Source: Bin5 sp022827195
GTDB lineage: Bacteria; Chloroflexota; Anaerolineae; Caldilineales; Caldilineaceae
Direction: 5' to 3'
Assembly (NCBI GenBank): GCA_965208275.1
Contig: OZ242331.1
Span: 2,480,001 to 2,544,000, forward strand
Length of the DNA: 64,000 nt
This document shows, piece by piece, positions 52,778 through 61,392 of this stretch (the first letter of the stretch is position 1; the number at the start of each line of letters is the position of its first letter). A program made the position numbers and the translations under genes. Below the pieces are notes generated by a model. That model made no database searches. It saw only the letters and a list, made by a program, of their open reading frames with translations, and was not told where the DNA came from.

Positions 52778-54184
52778 ATGTCCAAATATGGCGTTGAAGC
52801 AGAGCGAATGACTGGAATTCTGAGGTCAGGCGGCGACTTTCCAGGAGAAGAACCGGATATCGGGTGCGCGGGCTGCGGTTACGCGAATCGGGCCGACGCC
52901 AACTTCTGCGCCTTTTGTGGGCGGCCGATGCCAACTAAGCAACATTGTGACAGTTGCGAGGCAGAGATGCTGCCAGGTCAGCTCGCGTGCTGGGCATGCG
53001 GCGCGCTGACGGCCGCCGCGCCGGAGGGCAAAGAGGAGTGGCTGGCGGAAGACGGAGGGCAGACTCCGGCCGAGTCTGGGGAGGTTGGGAGCAGGGATAA
53101 CTGGAGGGAACGGCTGCAGGACGTCGCCGCCACCAGGATGCGTTCACTGATTTTTTTGAGCGGCAGCCCCATCCTTTTCGCCGCCATCCTGGTTGCCGCT
53201 GTCGCGAAGGACAGCCTTGGCATTGAGGGGGTCTTTTCCGGCAGGGGAGGGGAGACCTCCGCCATCTCCGCCGTAGAGGGGCATCCTGGAGGCCAGGCAG
53301 GCGCGGATGACGGGGCGATCTTCGGCTTGCCGATCGGCAGTACGACGCTGCCTGACGGCGAAGAGAGGACGACAGTCTTTGAGCTCGTCAATGACAGCTT
53401 CAGCCGCCCTCGCGGAGTCGCCTCAGCCAACGGCAGGATTTACGTTGTGGACCCGGAGCAGGTCTCCCTAATCGTGCTGAATTCGGACGGGCTGGAGGTG
53501 GGCCGGTTCAATGGGGCAGACCGCGACTTCGTCGAGCCTGTTGACGTCGCCGTGGACGCGGCCGGGAACGTCTACGTATTGGACGCGGGCGGAGGCGGAC
53601 ACATCAGCATCCACGACGCGAACGGTGCATTCGTCCACGCGGTCCCGATCGCAGAGAACAGGCTTGATCGCAGCAGGGGGATTGACGTGGACTACCAAGG
53701 TCGCATTTGGGTCGCGCTAACTCCGGCTCAGGATGTGGCGGCGTTCGATACAGGGGGGCAGGAGCTAATCCGATTCGGGACCGACCTAGAGGGCAGGGAT
53801 CTTCAGCCGGTTGATGTCGTTTACCAAGCCGATGATGCAGTCTTTGTTGCCACTGTAGGTCTGACAACTGTGATTCGTTTTGAGCTTTCGGGCGAGCCGG
53901 TCAGCCTGTGGTCGTTGGTCAGCGCAAACAGTGTGGACGGTCCGCATCTGGCCGCGGACGAGGACGGAGTCATATACGTCACGCAGCCCGAACAGGGCGG
54001 GCTGCTACGCATCGACGGGGACGGGATGGACTCGTTGCAGGCTTGGGTGCTACCGGCGGGGCCGTCGATTCGCAAGCTGGTCGGCATTGCTGCGGGGCCG
54101 GACGGTGGGCTCATGGTGACCGATAGTGAGAACGGCAGCGTCTATCGGATTCCGACTGGGCAGCACGATCAGGCCGACGGGTAG
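52778..54184 (+). CDS. Zinc-ribbon, membrane-anchored NHL/SMP-30-like propeller protein
   Basis: A 468-residue protein. Cysteines at 30, 33, 44, 47 and 57, 60, 71, 74 form two zinc ribbons with exactly the C-x2-C-x10-C-x2-C spacing of the two PMTs at 31-35 kb. After an acidic linker a membrane helix lies near 125-148 (SLIFLSGSPILFAAILVAAVA). The outside part from about 200 has NHL-like repeats: FSRPRGVASANGRIYVVDP, FVEPVDVAVDAAGNVYVLDA, DRSRGIDVDYQGRIWVAL, and further units. An ATG at 52808 is an alternative start. It reads into the dehydratase gene with 25 bp between them. Function unknown; a sensor or anchor is possible. Confidence 0.75.
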   Translation: MSKYGVEAERMTGILRSGGDFPGEEPDIGCAGCGYANRADANFCAFCGRPMPTKQHCDSCEAEMLPGQLACWACGALTAAAPEGKEEWLAEDGGQTPAESGEVGSRDNWRERLQDVAATRMRSLIFLSGSPILFAAILVAAVAKDSLGIEGVFSGRGGETSAISAVEGHPGGQAGADDGAIFGLPIGSTTLPDGEERTTVFELVNDSFSRPRGVASANGRIYVVDPEQVSLIVLNSDGLEVGRFNGADRDFVEPVDVAVDAAGNVYVLDAGGGGHISIHDANGAFVHAVPIAENRLDRSRGIDVDYQGRIWVALTPAQDVAAFDTGGQELIRFGTDLEGRDLQPVDVVYQADDAVFVATVGLTTVIRFELSGEPVSLWSLVSANSVDGPHLAADEDGVIYVTQPEQGGLLRIDGDGMDSLQAWVLPAGPSIRKLVGIAAGPDGGLMVTDSENGSVYRIPTGQHDQADG

Positions 54185-54209
54185 GTTAGAAAGGGGAAGA
54201 GGCCGGAAG

Positions 54210-55961
54210 GTGAGCAAACCGAGAGGGCTTGTGACAGAAGAGGCAGGCAACGGAGAAGGCAGGGGGCGCGCATTCTTCAATGAACCAGACACAGCTGGGC
54301 TTATGCACCGCGCGTTCACTCGCTCGCTCGGCTTTGACAAGGCCGATATGGACCGCCCGCTGATCGGCATTCTCAACACGTACAGCGAGATGAACAACTG
54401 CCACGCCCACTTCCCCGAACTGGTGGAGGCGGTCAAAAGGGGCGTCTGGCAGGCGGGAGGATTTCCGCTGGAGTTTCCCACGATCAGTCTGGGGGAGATT
54501 TATCTGACGCCGACGTCGATGCTGTGGCGGAATCTTGCGGCGATGGACGCCGAGGAGATGATACGGGGCAACCCGATGGATGGCCTAGTGGCGCTGTGCG
54601 GCTGCGACAAGACGACGCCGGCCGCGCTGATGGGAGTAGCCAGCGCCGACGTGCCGGCGATTCTGGTATCCGGGGGCCCAATGCTCAACGGCCATTGGCG
54701 CGGCCAGACGCTGGGGGCGTGCACTGACTGCCGCCGACTGACGACGGAGTACCGTGCCGGCAACCTCAACGATGAAGAATACCTGGAAGTCGAAGAGAAT
54801 CTCGTGCGCAGCCGGGGCCACTGCATGGTAATGGGCACGGCCTCGACGATGAATTCGCTTACGGAGGCGATGGGAATCTCGCTGCCCGGCAACGGGGCGA
54901 TACCGGCGGCGGACTCGCGGCGGATCCTGCTAGCCGAAAACGCTGGCCGCCGAATCGTCGGGCTGGCCGCCGAAGGGGTGCGGCCGTCGCAGATATTGAC
55001 GCGCAAGGCGCTAGAAAACGCGGTTACGCTGCTGTGCGCATTGGGCGGCAGCACGAACGCCGTCGTACATCTTCCTGCGCTGGCGGGACGGCTGGGGATC
55101 GATCTGCCGATCGATCTTTTCGACCAGATAAGCCGCAGTACGCCGTTGCTGGCCAATATTCGGCCCAGCGGGGCGTACCAGATGGAGGACCTGTTCTACG
55201 CCGGCGGTATCCCGGCGATATTGCGAGAGCTGCTCCCTCTGCTCCACAGCGACGCGAAGACGGTCACAGGCAAAACGCTGGCGGAAAGCGTGGCGGGTAG
55301 CGAGATCGTCGATGCAGACGTTATCCGTTCGTATGACAGCCCGCTCAAGACGGAGGGAGGGTTGGCGATCCTACGAGGAAACTTGGCGCCGTCGGGTGCG
55401 GTGATCAAGCATGCGGCGGCATCGTCCGAACTCATGCATCACAGGGGGCGTGCGCTGGTCTTCAGCGACATCGCCGATCTGCAAGCAAGGATCGACGACC
55501 CCTCGCTTGACGTGGAGCCGGGAGACGTCATGGTGCTGCAGAATGCGGGTCCGGTCGGCGGGCCGGGAATGCCTGAAGTCGGCAACCTGCCGATTCCAAG
55601 GAAACTGCTGCGCCGGGGCGTGCGTGACATGGTGCGCATCTCCGACGCGCGGATGAGCGGCACGGCTTTCGGGACGATCGTACTTCACGTTGCGCCCGAG
55701 GCTGCGGTCGGCGGGCCGCTTGCCCTGGTCCGGAGCGGCGACGAGATCGAACTGGATGTGACGGGGAGAGGGCTCAATCTGATTGTCAGCGAGGAGGAAC
55801 TCAGCCGGCGACGCGCGGCGTGGCGTCCGCCCGAGCCTGGTTACAAGCGGGGTTACGGCAAGCTGTTCCTGGATCACGTGCTGCAGGCACCACAGGGCCT
55901 GGACTTTGATTTCCTGCTGGGTCGGGATCCCGTGGAGACAATGGCCCAACCAAAATTTTGA
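54210..55961 (+). CDS. IlvD/Edd-family dehydratase, probably a sugar-acid dehydratase
   Basis: A 583-residue iron-sulfur dehydratase starting at GTG 54210, with a purine-rich AAAGGGGAAGAGG upstream. Cluster cysteines fit C64 (NNCHAHF), C132 (CGCDKTTP, with K134) and C205 (GHCMVMGTAST). Motifs such as GVRDMVRISDARMSGTAFG and the length are closer to arabinonate/xylonate-type sugar-acid dehydratases than to the branched-chain amino acid enzyme, and no other ilv genes are present. It would turn an aldonic acid into a 2-keto-3-deoxy acid, the kind of product a DapA-family aldolase like the one at 27.9 kb can process. Substrate is an inference. Confidence 0.85.
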   Translation: MSKPRGLVTEEAGNGEGRGRAFFNEPDTAGLMHRAFTRSLGFDKADMDRPLIGILNTYSEMNNCHAHFPELVEAVKRGVWQAGGFPLEFPTISLGEIYLTPTSMLWRNLAAMDAEEMIRGNPMDGLVALCGCDKTTPAALMGVASADVPAILVSGGPMLNGHWRGQTLGACTDCRRLTTEYRAGNLNDEEYLEVEENLVRSRGHCMVMGTASTMNSLTEAMGISLPGNGAIPAADSRRILLAENAGRRIVGLAAEGVRPSQILTRKALENAVTLLCALGGSTNAVVHLPALAGRLGIDLPIDLFDQISRSTPLLANIRPSGAYQMEDLFYAGGIPAILRELLPLLHSDAKTVTGKTLAESVAGSEIVDADVIRSYDSPLKTEGGLAILRGNLAPSGAVIKHAAASSELMHHRGRALVFSDIADLQARIDDPSLDVEPGDVMVLQNAGPVGGPGMPEVGNLPIPRKLLRRGVRDMVRISDARMSGTAFGTIVLHVAPEAAVGGPLALVRSGDEIELDVTGRGLNLIVSEEELSRRRAAWRPPEPGYKRGYGKLFLDHVLQAPQGLDFDFLLGRDPVETMAQPKF

Positions 55962-56049
55962 CAAGCCGCGACGGTGCCGGCCTGGAAGTGTTCTGAGTTG
56001 TGGAAAGAGTGCAAATCCGGCGACGGCCGGATCAGGAGGAGTAGAGACG

Positions 56050-57288
56050 ATGGCGGAGTTTCCACCGGTTGAGGAGCAGATGGCGATATTGATGCGGGGC
56101 GTCGAGTTCGGTGATGAACAGACCCGCGTCAACATGGAAAAGGAGCTGCGAGAAAGAGTTGCGGAGAGCCGCAATGAGGGGCGACCCCTGCGCGTCTACT
56201 GCGGGTTCGACCCGACGTCCAGCGATCTCCATCTTGGTCATACAGTTCCTCTGCGTAAACTACGGCAGTTCCAGGAACTAGGTCACACGGTCATTTTTCT
56301 GATCGGGACATTCACGGGGACGATTGGCGACCCGAGCGACAAGGAGAGCGCGCGAACGCAGCAAAGCCTTGATGAGGCGTTGGAGAAAGCGCGCGGCTTT
56401 ACCCAGCAGGCGCAGCGGGTGCTGGACCGGGAGAAGACGACTGTCGACTACAATCACAAGTGGCTGGGTGCGCTGGACTTCGGCGACGTGATTCGGCTGG
56501 CGAGCAACTTCACGGTCCAGCAGTTTCTGGCAAGAGACAATTTCAGCAAGCGCCATGTCAGGGGCGAGCCGATCTGGCTGCACGAGTTCTTCTATGCTCT
56601 GATGCAGGGGTATGACGCCATCATGCTAGACACTGACGTGCAGATAGGAGGCACGGACCAGCTCTTCAATTTAATGGCGGGGCGAACACTGATGAACGCT
56701 CACGGAATGCGTCCGCAGGTGGTGCTGACGTTTCCAATCCTGGTAGGCACCGACGGGCAGCGGCGTATGAGCAAGTCGACCGGCAATCACATTGGCATCG
56801 ACGAGCCGCCGGGGGTGATCTTCACCAAGGTCGTGAATTTGCCCGATCACACGTTTGCCAACTTTGCGGAGCTGGTTACCCGTTGGAGCCAGGCAGAGAT
56901 CGATCGGATGACTGCCGAGGTGAAGGCTGGCGAGATGGAGCCACAGGAGGCGAAGAGGTCCCTGGCGAAGGAGATTGTAAGTATCTTCCACGGCGAGGAG
57001 GCGGGTGAGCAGGCGGCCGTGGACGCGGCCCGGATGCACCAGGGCGCGGCGCCCAGCGACGCGCCGCATTTCATACTTTCGCATGAGATGAGTTTACTGG
57101 ACCTGATGAGCGCTTCCGGCCTGGTGCGCAGCAAGGGAGAGGCTCGCCGTCTGATTCAGCAGGGCGGTGTGCGTCTAAACGGCGAGGCTGTTGCGGACGG
57201 CGTAACGACCTCTCTTGCGCCGAATGGAGAGGAAAACATTGTCCAGATTGGCAGAAAGAGGTTTTTGCGGATTGTCTCCGCTTCGTGA
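56050..57288 (+). CDS. tyrS: Tyrosyl-tRNA synthetase
   Basis: A 412-residue class I synthetase that charges tRNA-Tyr. The ATG at 56050 follows a strong AGGAGGAG site. The HIGH-type motif is HLGH (61-64) in YCGFDPTSSDLHLGH, and the KMSKS-type motif is RMSKS (239-243). Tyrosine-site residues occur in LMQGYDAIMLDTDVQIGGTDQ. A C-terminal S4 RNA-binding domain is visible (LVRSKGEARRLIQQGGVRLN). The gene lies 88 bp after the dehydratase on the same strand. Confidence 0.96.
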   Translation: MAEFPPVEEQMAILMRGVEFGDEQTRVNMEKELRERVAESRNEGRPLRVYCGFDPTSSDLHLGHTVPLRKLRQFQELGHTVIFLIGTFTGTIGDPSDKESARTQQSLDEALEKARGFTQQAQRVLDREKTTVDYNHKWLGALDFGDVIRLASNFTVQQFLARDNFSKRHVRGEPIWLHEFFYALMQGYDAIMLDTDVQIGGTDQLFNLMAGRTLMNAHGMRPQVVLTFPILVGTDGQRRMSKSTGNHIGIDEPPGVIFTKVVNLPDHTFANFAELVTRWSQAEIDRMTAEVKAGEMEPQEAKRSLAKEIVSIFHGEEAGEQAAVDAARMHQGAAPSDAPHFILSHEMSLLDLMSASGLVRSKGEARRLIQQGGVRLNGEAVADGVTTSLAPNGEENIVQIGRKRFLRIVSAS

Positions 57289-57651
57289 CGCGGCAGGCGA
57301 ACAATGGGAAGGGCCGGCTCATATCCGGCGGGAAAAGGAAAGGAACCGGATGCCACGCTTCCCCCGATAGTGGCTTCCAACCACAACGTGACAACTCGGT
57401 CCCTATACAGCAAAGAATAACATACTTCTTCTGGTTTGTAAAGGGGCAATTTCGTGAAATTTCCCGTTAACGTGAAGTTGTGTCACCGATATTGGCCGAT
57501 TTGGTACAGTTTGCGTTGTTCCTCCGAGCGTTCAAACTCGATATAAGACTTAGTTGACAACTGCGACAGCCAGCATTGCGCGGGTGGAGGAATCTTCGTG
57601 AGGCGCCCGACTGAATCAACCTGAAACATGGAAAGGTGTAAGGAGTAACTG
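57289..57651. other. Intergenic before fabI
   Basis: About 360 bp. It includes AT-rich stretches around 57410-57600, which likely hold the fabI promoter, but no hexamer pair with ideal spacing was found. AAGGTGTAAGGAG lies just before the fabI ATG. Confidence 0.4.
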
Positions 57652-58440
57652 ATGGGTTCTTTTGAAGGGAAGCGGGGCTTGATATTTGGCGTTGCCAACA
57701 AGAACTCGATTGCCTGGGGGATAGCGCAGGCACTGGCAGAGGAGGGAGCAACGCTCGGTTTCAGCTATGCGGGAGAGGCGCTGCAGAAGCGGGTTGCGCC
57801 GCTGGCAGAGAGCGTCGGCAGCAGTTTTGTCGAGGAGTGCGATGTAACGGATGACGGCGCGATCGACGAGCTGTTCATGAAGGTTGAGGAGCGGATGGGC
57901 AAGATCGATTTTCTGGTACACTCGATTGCATTCGCCCCTCGAGAGGACCTCGGCGGCAGATTTGTGGAGACAAGCCGGGACGGTTTTCGTATTGCGCTTG
58001 ACATCAGCTGTTACAGCCTTGTGGCGCTGGCAAGGCGGGCGTTACCGCTTATGTCCGGCGGCGGCAGTATCATGGCGATGACCTACTACGGAGCGGAGAA
58101 GGTTACGCCCAACTATAACGTTATGGGCGTTGCCAAGGCCGCTCTGGAAGCTACGATTCGCTATCTGGCCTGGGACCTGGGCAAAGATCAGATTCGGGTG
58201 AACGCGATCAGCGCGGGGCCGATTAAGACGCTTGCCTCGGCCGGAGTAAGTGGTTTTCGTAAGAGCCTCGGTTATGTCGGTGCGGTTGCGCCGATGGGAA
58301 ACGTTACGCAGGGAGACGTGGGGAACGCGGCCCGCTTTCTCCTGGGGGACTGGGCGGAAAAGATTACAGGCGAGGTTGTTTATGTTGACGGCGGCTACAA
58401 TATCATGGGCGCGCCGGACCTTGACGCCGCGGAAGCCTGA
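57652..58440 (+). CDS. fabI: Enoyl-ACP reductase I (NADH)
   Basis: A 262-residue short-chain dehydrogenase-fold enzyme for the last step of each fatty-acid elongation cycle. The cofactor site GVANKNSIAWGIAQALAEEG is the FabI form, and the active site has Y145 and Y155-x6-K162 (YNVMGVAK), matching Y146, Y156 and K163 of E. coli FabI. HSIAFAPREDLGGRF and the substrate-loop segment GPIKTLASAGVSGF are present. Length is normal. A GTAAGGAG site precedes the ATG; a strong terminator follows 27 bp after the stop. It stands alone as a monocistronic gene. Confidence 0.97.
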   Translation: MGSFEGKRGLIFGVANKNSIAWGIAQALAEEGATLGFSYAGEALQKRVAPLAESVGSSFVEECDVTDDGAIDELFMKVEERMGKIDFLVHSIAFAPREDLGGRFVETSRDGFRIALDISCYSLVALARRALPLMSGGGSIMAMTYYGAEKVTPNYNVMGVAKAALEATIRYLAWDLGKDQIRVNAISAGPIKTLASAGVSGFRKSLGYVGAVAPMGNVTQGDVGNAARFLLGDWAEKITGEVVYVDGGYNIMGAPDLDAAEA

Positions 58441-58467
58441 GTAGCCGGAAGCGGTTTCAGCAGAAAG

Positions 58468-58506
58468 AAAACGGGCCAACCCGCACGAGGGGTTGACCCG
58501 TTTTTT
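58468..58506 (+). terminator. Intrinsic terminator after fabI
   Basis: ACGGGCCAACCC pairs with GGGGTTGACCCGT around a short GCACGA loop, followed by TTTTTT. The A-run before the hairpin makes it usable on both strands, although only fabI reads into it from the left. Confidence 0.88.
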
Positions 58507-58625
58507 CATGTCTTGATTTGGGAGAAACGGGCCTGAACGCGCTCCCTCTGCTCTTTGGCGAGGGCACGAATTCATTTGGACCACACTCCCGGTCTCCTTC
58601 TGGTCTGGCAAAATGACCTCTGCCG

Positions 58626-58701
58626 TGGCGGGAGCGACGGGATTTGAACCCGCGACCTCCGGCTTGACAGGCCGACATGCTAACCGCTACACCACGCCCC
58701 C
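58626..58701 (-). tRNA. tRNA-Asp (anticodon GTC)
   Basis: Read on the minus strand, the acceptor arm GGGGGCG pairs with CGCTCCC (one G-U), and the anticodon loop is CTGTCAA with GTC in the middle, flanked by TCGGC/GCCGG. The T arm is GCGGG-TTCAAAT-CCCGT. The genomic end GCCA includes the encoded CCA. 76 nt in all. Confidence 0.96.
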
Positions 58702-58830
58702 AGCAGGAATACGAGACATGTAAGTGGTAGGATAACACTGGCGCACGGACTTGTCAAATGAAGGCCAACCTGGCTGCGTCTCTAGTAGTGACCGGGCTGT
58801 GGACAGCCGGCTGTAAGGCGGGAGAAGATC

Positions 58831-58856
58831 CACGAAGAAACACGAATTTACACGAA
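58831..58856. repeat. CACGAA three-box element, single copy
   Basis: CACGAA at 58831, 58841 and 58851, exactly 10 bp apart, again preceded by GATC. It lies between tRNA-Asp and the DUF697-like gene. Confidence 0.75.
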
Positions 58857-58970
58857 GAACGTTCCAAGGGTAGGGTGGAGGGAGCTAGGTTTTGTATCAG
58901 GGGGATTTGCCCGAAGCTTGGAAGCATCCGAAAGCCATCGATTGCGCGCCGGGCTCAGCGAAACGCCGTC

Positions 58971-60110
58971 TCAGTCGCTGCGGGGGGTACGGCGTGCGAT
59001 CTGTTTGCGGATTTGTTGTAGCAGGCCTGGCTGGGCGGTGGGCTTACGTGGCTGCGACGGCTGTTTCTTGTCGGCAAGGTGCGGCTTGCGGGAGTTTTGG
59101 ACAATCCTGTTTGCAGCCTGACGTCCTTGCGTCAGGGCTTCATGGTAGAAGCCTTTCATCAGTTCGGGCGTGATCTTGCGGCCTTCGGTTGCCCAAAGTA
59201 CGACGGCTCGGCCGATGGCCCAGGTGCCGGCGTAGGAGACTGCGACTTTTGGTACAATCCCCACAACCGGAATGAGACCACTCATTTGCCGCGCGAGCTG
59301 GCGGAAAAGAAAGCCCCCTCCAAGGACGCCGGCGATTTCGCCCAACAGCTGCTGCGGGGAGCCCTTTTTGCCAGAGACAAGAGCGATCTTATAGGCCATT
59401 ATGAGCTGGTTCTTGGTAAGAACGATGGCATCGCCGGCTCCGAGGACAAAGCCCAGCCCTGGGACGGCTTCGCCCAGGCCGGTGGTGAATGAGTAACTGG
59501 CATTGGCCTGGGAGGTCTCCTGAATGAGCAGATGGAAAGCAGGGGGACGCAGCGGGGGCAGTCGACGGGCCAGTGGCAGGCGCAACTCGGCGGGAGCGAT
59601 TTCGATCAGTGCCCCGGCCAACCGGGCGACCGCAGGCGCGGACAGGTCCGGGACCGCGACGCGCGCCTTTTCGCCGCGGCGGGCGATTTCAGCACCTGCT
59701 TTCTGCGCTTCCGGGCCAGTCACGACGATAAGAGAGGGAATCGACTGGGCGTTTAGGGTCTGAAGCAGACTGGCCAGGTCCGCGCTGAGTTCCATTTGGG
59801 TAGTGACGAGGAGGACGCAGTCGGGAACTGTGCGCGGCGCTCCGGGGGGAGGATTCCGGGGCTCTGCGGCGGCGGGCACGATGTCAGTGCTGTCGGAGCG
59901 CATTCCTGATCCGGAGCCGTCGGTGACGGTGATCCAGGGATGGACGAAGTCGGCGCCGGGGCCGCTGAGTGAGCGTGCAGCATGCTCGGCAACTGAGCCG
60001 TCATCGGCTGCGATCAGCAGATGGAACGTGGACTCTAATTCGCGTTGGATTTCCGCCAGGTTGATTTCGCTGACGATCTGCCAGATCGAACGCAGCGGCA
60101 AGGCGCGCAT
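58971..60110 (-). CDS. DUF697-like membrane protein with degenerate GTPase-like N-terminus
   Basis: A 379-residue protein. The N-terminal ~190 residues look like a Rossmann/GTPase-like fold (FHLLIAADDGSVAEHAARSL, then VPDCVLLVTTQMELS and IPSLIVVTGPEAQ, where a TKxD-like loop would sit) but have no P-loop lysine. The C-terminal part resembles DUF697 of YcjF/HSR1-related proteins: YSFTTGLGEAVPGLGFVLGA, then AGDAIVLTKNQLIMAYKIAL and the hydrophobic LIPVVGIVPKVAVSYAGTWA. A basic tail follows. It starts 12 bp after the threonine aldolase stop, so the pair is an operon. Role unknown. Confidence 0.72.
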   Translation of the reverse strand: MRALPLRSIWQIVSEINLAEIQRELESTFHLLIAADDGSVAEHAARSLSGPGADFVHPWITVTDGSGSGMRSDSTDIVPAAAEPRNPPPGAPRTVPDCVLLVTTQMELSADLASLLQTLNAQSIPSLIVVTGPEAQKAGAEIARRGEKARVAVPDLSAPAVARLAGALIEIAPAELRLPLARRLPPLRPPAFHLLIQETSQANASYSFTTGLGEAVPGLGFVLGAGDAIVLTKNQLIMAYKIALVSGKKGSPQQLLGEIAGVLGGGFLFRQLARQMSGLIPVVGIVPKVAVSYAGTWAIGRAVVLWATEGRKITPELMKGFYHEALTQGRQAANRIVQNSRKPHLADKKQPSQPRKPTAQPGLLQQIRKQIARRTPRSD

Positions 60111-60122
60111 CGCCTGTTCAAC

Positions 60123-61205
60123 CTATCCGTAGACTCGAACGCCATCGCCGCTGCCGTGGTCCTGAGACTGGAAAACGCGGGCAAAGGCGTCAAGGGTACG
60201 CTCGATGTCGTCCGAAGTGACGGAGAAATTGGTAACGGCCCGGAGGTGCGTCTTGTTGGTGGGATTGACGAGCACGCCCAACTCTTTCAGGCCGGCCGAG
60301 AGCTGCGCGGTCGTCAAATCTGCGCGGGTCAGTTCGAAGTAGACGATGTCAGTCTCAATCGTTTCGGGGTCGACCAGGATGCCGTCAATCTGTGAGAGGC
60401 CCTGGGCCAGCTGACGCGCGTTGGCGTGATCGTCGGCGAGGCGTTCGACCATCTCGGTGATGGCGACGATGCCGGCGGCGGCGATTATTCCGGCTTGGCG
60501 GGTGCCGCCGCCGAGGACTTTACGCATACGCCGAGCACGGCGAATGAAGCCGGCGCTGCCGGCCACGACGGAGCCGACCGGTGCGCCAAGCCCTTTGCTT
60601 AGGCAGACGCTTACACTGTCGGCCTCCTGCACCAGCCGCGCGGGAGGAACGTTCAATGCCACTGCCGCGTTCCAGAGACGGGCGCCGTCGACGTGAAGTT
60701 TCAGATCGTGCTCGTGCGCCAGTTTTCCGACCGCGTCCATGTAGGCCACGGGAAGACAGCGCCCGCCGCTGCGATTGTGGGTATTTTCGACAGCCAACAG
60801 CCGCGTTCGGGGGTAGTGTTCGTCGTCGTTGCGGATGGACGATTCGACCAGCTCCAGGTCCAGCGTGCCGTCGGGCTCGGTTGGCAGGGTGTGGGGATGG
60901 ACACCGCCCAGGGCCGCGGAGCCGCCCTGTTCAGATGAGAAAATGTGCGCCTGGTCTCCGAGGATCATTTCATCCCCACGACCGCAGTGGCTCAGCACAG
61001 ACGCCAGGTTGCCCATAGTGCCGCTCGATACAAAAACGGCGGCTTCTTTTCCCAGCATCTCGGCGGTCAGCGCTTCAAGGCGATTGACCGTCGGGTCTTC
61101 ACCGTAGACGTCATCGCCGACGGGCGCGGCGGCCATTGCCTTACGCATGGCGTCAGTGGGCTGGGTGACGGTATCGGAACGCAGGTCAATCGTTTTCTGA
61201 GTCAA
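60123..61205 (-). CDS. ltaE: Low-specificity L-threonine aldolase
   Basis: A 360-residue PLP enzyme that cleaves threonine or allo-threonine to glycine and acetaldehyde. The N-terminus IDLRSDTVTQPTDAMRKAMA is diagnostic, as is VGDDVYGEDPTV. PLP ligands are D173 in HVDGAR and K204 in CLSKGLGAPVGS. It has a TTG start at 61205, with GAGGT upstream. Its glycine product connects it functionally to gcvP at 18.8-21.8 kb. The next gene downstream (DUF697-like) begins 12 bp later. Confidence 0.93.
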   Translation of the reverse strand: MTQKTIDLRSDTVTQPTDAMRKAMAAAPVGDDVYGEDPTVNRLEALTAEMLGKEAAVFVSSGTMGNLASVLSHCGRGDEMILGDQAHIFSSEQGGSAALGGVHPHTLPTEPDGTLDLELVESSIRNDDEHYPRTRLLAVENTHNRSGGRCLPVAYMDAVGKLAHEHDLKLHVDGARLWNAAVALNVPPARLVQEADSVSVCLSKGLGAPVGSVVAGSAGFIRRARRMRKVLGGGTRQAGIIAAAGIVAITEMVERLADDHANARQLAQGLSQIDGILVDPETIETDIVYFELTRADLTTAQLSAGLKELGVLVNPTNKTHLRAVTNFSVTSDDIERTLDAFARVFQSQDHGSGDGVRVYG

Positions 61206-61392
61206 GTCAGAGACCTCGCACAGAAGTTCTGGTTGGCAGGTTTGCTTCGGCGTGCGATGTTTCGTTCACATCGCTTTCCCCCGCTCCAGGTCGGTTGCAG
61301 CAAAACGAGGAGAGGGACGGTGGCGGCGGTCTTCCTGCTTGACTGCGACGCCACCATTCTCTCTCCTCGCTCGCATTAGTGTTTTCTAGCGA

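Noticed and set aside
55783..56049. N-terminal extension of tyrS overlapping the dehydratase gene
   Set aside because: TyrS similarity begins at the ATG 56050, which has an AGGAGGAG site; the upstream part is the dehydratase read in another frame.
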